A stretch of 6,958 nt of DNA from Candidatus Spyradenecus faecavium (GTDB taxonomy: Bacteria; Verrucomicrobiota; Kiritimatiellia; RFP12; DVOR01): positions 1 to 6,958 of the forward strand of contig DVOR01000023.1 in assembly GCA_018713405.1 (NCBI GenBank). Reading direction: 5' to 3'. A program made the position numbers and the translations under genes. Shown here one piece after another: positions 5,191-6,958 of the stretch. Positions within the stretch are counted from its first letter, which is position 1. Each line of letters starts with the position of its first letter. The notes beneath the pieces were generated by a model, which saw nothing but the letters and a program-made list of their open reading frames with translations, searched no databases and had not been told where the DNA came from.

Positions 5191-6573
5191 TCAGAACTTG
5201 TAGGTGAGCTCCATGCGGCCGAAGAAGGCGTCGTCGTCCTCGCCGTCCATGAAGTAGTTGCCCTTCGACATGTACTCACCCTGGAAGGCCATGCCCAGGC
5301 CCTTCAGCCACGGGGAGTCGATCATCTTGCCGATGGCGATGGAGTACTTCACCTGCGCGAAGTAGCCGCGGAAGTTGCCGCAATCCTCGTTGCCGTCCTT
5401 CTCCGTCGTGGGCGCGAACATGGGGCCGGTCTGGAAGGAGAGTTTCTGGTTCTCCGCGGGCACCAGGTCAAGCTTGATGTGCGGATAGAGGAAGTTGTTG
5501 TAGGCGTACTTCTCAAACATCGGGGCAACGGTCTCGCCCACGCCGGTCTCACGGTTGAAGACGGGGTGCCACGCGCTGTCGCCGGCCCAGCCATCCTCAT
5601 CGCCGCTCAGGTACTGCACGGCCGCGGTGAACTTCGGTTGCCAGGCCCAGTCCTTGCGGGAGTAGGTCAGCCCGCCGTAGGCCATCATCGCCAGGTGCCC
5701 CTCGTCGCCGAACTGGGCGGCCAGCTCAGCCTCACCGCTCAGAGTCTTCGTGAACTTGGGCAGCAGGCGCACGCCGAAGGTGTGCGTGGTGAAGCTGTCG
5801 TCGTTGTTCCGCTCGAGCTCGTTCCACTCGCCGATGAAGGAGCCGTGGTCGTAGGAATGCGCGGCCTCCTCGACTTTGTAGACGTAGTAGGCGTCCCAGC
5901 CGAACTCCTTGTTGGAGCGGTCCTGGTAGTAGAGGCCCACGCCGTACTCATCCTGGTCGTAGCCGGAGGTCTCGTAGTCGTAGGACTTGTTACCCTTGCT
6001 CTTCGCGTCATGCGTGCGGCCGAGCGTCGGCAGCCAATCGTTCGACTTCATGTAAATCGCGAACGCGTCGAGCGTGCGGTCCTTGTCGAAGTTGAAGGTC
6101 AGGCGCACCGCGTCGAAGTAGTTCGAGCGGGAGCCGTCGCCGCCGGTGCCGTCGCTGATGATGCGCTTGCCGCCGAAGGCCATCTCCTGACGGCCGACCT
6201 TCACGTCGACGAAGTCGAAGAGGTCGGAATACTTCAGGTACAGGTTGTCGATGAAGGTGACGTCAGGGAAGCGCTGCTTGCCTTTGTCCTTCTCGCGGGA
6301 GTTGTAGTAGCGGAACTCATTGGCCACGCGGGCGAAGAGCTCGAGCTTCTGCACCGTCATCTTGCCCCACAGGCGGGTGCGGACGCGGGCGTAGTCGGTG
6401 TGGCCCTTCGACTCGCGGCCGTCAGGCAAACCATCCGTGAAGTCGTAACGGAGGCGCAGGTCGCCACCGAAGTCGACCTTCATGGAGGACTGGTCCTTCA
6501 ACGCGTCGCCCTCGGCCGCCATCACCGGCAGCCCGAGCATCAGCGCGAAAGCCATGAACATGCAACGTTTCAT
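5191..6573 (-). CDS. Outer-membrane beta-barrel porin, alginate-export-like, probably phosphate-responsive
   Basis: Predicted outer-membrane channel, 460 aa. Residues 1-20 form a signal peptide (basic MKR, hydrophobic core, cut near VMAA/E). The rest is rich in alternating aromatic/polar strands and acidic loops, and the protein ends in MELTYKF; the terminal Phe is the usual barrel-assembly signal. The segments GDLRLRYDF (37-45), ARVRTRLW (62-69) and VGRQEMAFGGKRI (126-138), followed by FDAVRLTF, resemble alginate-export (AlgE-like) porins. It does not look like the OprP/OprO phosphate porins, so the substrate is not settled by sequence. Context argues for phosphate or phosphorylated compounds: it lies directly upstream of pstS and its own promoter has four Pho-box-like repeats. 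The start at 6573 has CAGGGAGA just upstream. A hairpin lies downstream. Outer-membrane porin is secure; specificity is inferred. Confidence 0.88.
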   Translation of the reverse strand: MKRCMFMAFALMLGLPVMAAEGDALKDQSSMKVDFGGDLRLRYDFTDGLPDGRESKGHTDYARVRTRLWGKMTVQKLELFARVANEFRYYNSREKDKGKQRFPDVTFIDNLYLKYSDLFDFVDVKVGRQEMAFGGKRIISDGTGGDGSRSNYFDAVRLTFNFDKDRTLDAFAIYMKSNDWLPTLGRTHDAKSKGNKSYDYETSGYDQDEYGVGLYYQDRSNKEFGWDAYYVYKVEEAAHSYDHGSFIGEWNELERNNDDSFTTHTFGVRLLPKFTKTLSGEAELAAQFGDEGHLAMMAYGGLTYSRKDWAWQPKFTAAVQYLSGDEDGWAGDSAWHPVFNRETGVGETVAPMFEKYAYNNFLYPHIKLDLVPAENQKLSFQTGPMFAPTTEKDGNEDCGNFRGYFAQVKYSIAIGKMIDSPWLKGLGMAFQGEYMSKGNYFMDGEDDDAFFGRMELTYKF

Positions 6574-6610
6574 TCGTTTCTCCCTGTTGGGTTCCTTGAA
6601 AACGCCGCAT

Positions 6611-6653
6611 AGTATCTTATCTTAACGTTATGCCCGCGTCATCCGAATGTTAG
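6611..6653 (-). promoter_or_regulatory. Porin promoter with four-repeat Pho-box array
   Basis: Reading the minus strand, hexamers CTAACA (6648-6653), ATGACG (6637-6642), ATAACG (6626-6631) and ATAAGA (6615-6620) recur exactly every 11 bp. The last overlaps a GATACT -10 box (6611-6616). No TTGACA-like -35 is present, as expected for an activator-dependent promoter. Direct repeats with an 11-bp period are the known layout of PhoB/PhoP sites (7+4 bp in E. coli; TTAACA repeats in Bacillus). Binding by the PhoB encoded in this locus is inferred. The -10 lies 37 bp upstream of the porin ATG. Confidence 0.75.
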
Positions 6654-6754
6654 AATATCGTATGAACCACGCCCCGCCCCACCCCTCCGCGTGGCGGCTT
6701 GGGTGGCCGGGACCTCCTCGGCGGCCGCGGGTGGTAACCCGGCAGGCGCGGATG

Positions 6755-6763
6755 TGGTATACT
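6755..6763 (+). promoter_or_regulatory. Extended -10 promoter of alaS
   Basis: TGGTATACT at 6755-6763 is an extended -10 (TGn plus TATACT), 35 bp before the alaS ATG. At the proper distance upstream (about 6735-6740) there is no good -35, which the extended -10 could compensate for. The 5-bp hairpin around 6728-6741 is too weak to call an operator. Confidence 0.6.
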
Positions 6764-6784
6764 AACGCGCGATTTTTGTTTCCA

Positions 6785-6792
6785 TAAGGGAG
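6785..6792 (+). promoter_or_regulatory. alaS ribosome binding site
   Basis: TAAGGGAG ends 6 nt before the ATG at 6799 and fixes the alaS start. No other in-frame start is better placed. Confidence 0.65.
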
Positions 6793-6798
6793 CGTACC

Positions 6799-6958
6799 AT
6801 GGCTAAGCTGACCGCAGACGCGCTGCGCGAGATGTACCTGAAGTTTTTCGAGAGCAAGGGCCACACCATCATTTCCGGGGCGTCGGTGATCCCGGAGAAC
6901 GACCCGACCGTGCTGTTCACGACGGCGGGGATGCACCCGCTGGTGCCCTACCTGCTGG
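6799..6958 (+). CDS. alaS: Alanyl-tRNA synthetase, N-terminal part (cut by window end)
   Basis: Only the first 53 codons are present. The enzyme attaches alanine to tRNA-Ala in the cytoplasm. The visible residues match the start of the class II catalytic domain: LREMYLKFFESKGHTII (9-25) aligns with the usual xxRxxFLxFFxxxGH opening, and the stretch through VIPENDPTVLFTTAGM contains the DPT-LFT-AGM motif of AlaRS. The variant TTAGMHPLVPYLL replaces the common TNAGMNQFKDxFLG and is the form I associate with a subset of bacterial AlaRS. The start at 6799 is preceded by AAGGGAG (6786-6792) with 6 nt spacing and an extended -10 promoter. All seven leucine codons seen are CTG. It is divergent from the porin, with 225 bp between the two starts, and is functionally unrelated to the pst genes. 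Confidence 0.95.
   Translation, partial: MAKLTADALREMYLKFFESKGHTIISGASVIPENDPTVLFTTAGMHPLVPYLL

Noticed and set aside
5479..6612. Plus-strand open frame of 377 codons opposite the porin
   Set aside because: Val/Leu/Glu-rich antisense translation of the porin; no domain, and it ends inside the porin promoter.
6728..6741. Small inverted repeat CGGGT/ACCCG upstream of the alaS -10, considered as an operator
   Set aside because: Only 5 bp of stem in very GC-rich sequence; expected by chance.
6654..6754. GC-rich spacer between the porin Pho box and the alaS promoter, searched for a small gene or RNA
   Set aside because: No start codon with a ribosome site, no convincing hairpin with a T-run and no recognisable RNA motif were found.
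6628..6936. Minus-strand open frame of 102 codons overlapping the alaS start
   Set aside because: It overlaps the well-supported alaS N-terminus and the promoter region, and its product resembles no known protein.

Overview
The window holds one nearly complete phosphate-uptake and phosphate-signalling locus, all on the minus strand, followed by the start of an unrelated housekeeping gene on the plus strand. Read in transcription order (right to left), the locus is: an outer-membrane beta-barrel porin (5191-6573), the phosphate-binding lipoprotein PstS (4115-5062), the two permease subunits PstC (3136-4023) and PstA (2213-3133 or 3139), the ATPase PstB (1423-2199), the regulator PhoU (717-1382) and the PhoB-type response regulator (12-689). 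At the right edge alaS (alanyl-tRNA synthetase, from 6799) starts on the plus strand and is cut by the window end after 53 codons.

The host is a Gram-negative bacterium with high GC content. The evidence is a signal-peptide porin ending in Phe, a lipoprotein PstS with a short lipobox, and strong C/G use at third codon positions. The porin resembles the alginate-export (AlgE-like) barrel family. Together with the AlaRS N-terminus, this would fit a PVC-type lineage such as Kiritimatiellota or Verrucomicrobiota, but that placement is a weak inference. No phoR kinase lies in the window; the edge is 11 bases past the phoB stop, so it could lie just beyond.

Functionally, phosphate would cross the outer membrane through the porin, be bound by PstS in the periplasm, and be pumped in by PstC-PstA powered by PstB. 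PhoU and PhoB would link transport to gene control. The sequence shows the return arm of that loop: the porin and pstS promoters each carry four TAAC(G/A)-like hexamers spaced exactly 11 bp, in the same helical phase relative to an identical GATACT -10 box. This is the layout of a tandem PhoB site. pstC to phoB show no convincing promoters of their own and look co-transcribed from pstS (gaps 91, -4 or +2, 13, 40 and 27 bp).

The least ordinary parts are non-coding or statistical. They are the phased Pho-box arrays with a non-enterobacterial hexamer, matched by substitutions in the PhoB recognition helix; a G-quadruplex/mirror-repeat purine tract between pstS and pstC, where pstC also lacks a Shine-Dalgarno; a porin terminator whose tail runs into the pstS Pho box; and a steady CTC-to-CTG shift in leucine codons along the operon. 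I saw no mobile element, CRISPR array, tRNA or rRNA, and no wholly new gene system.
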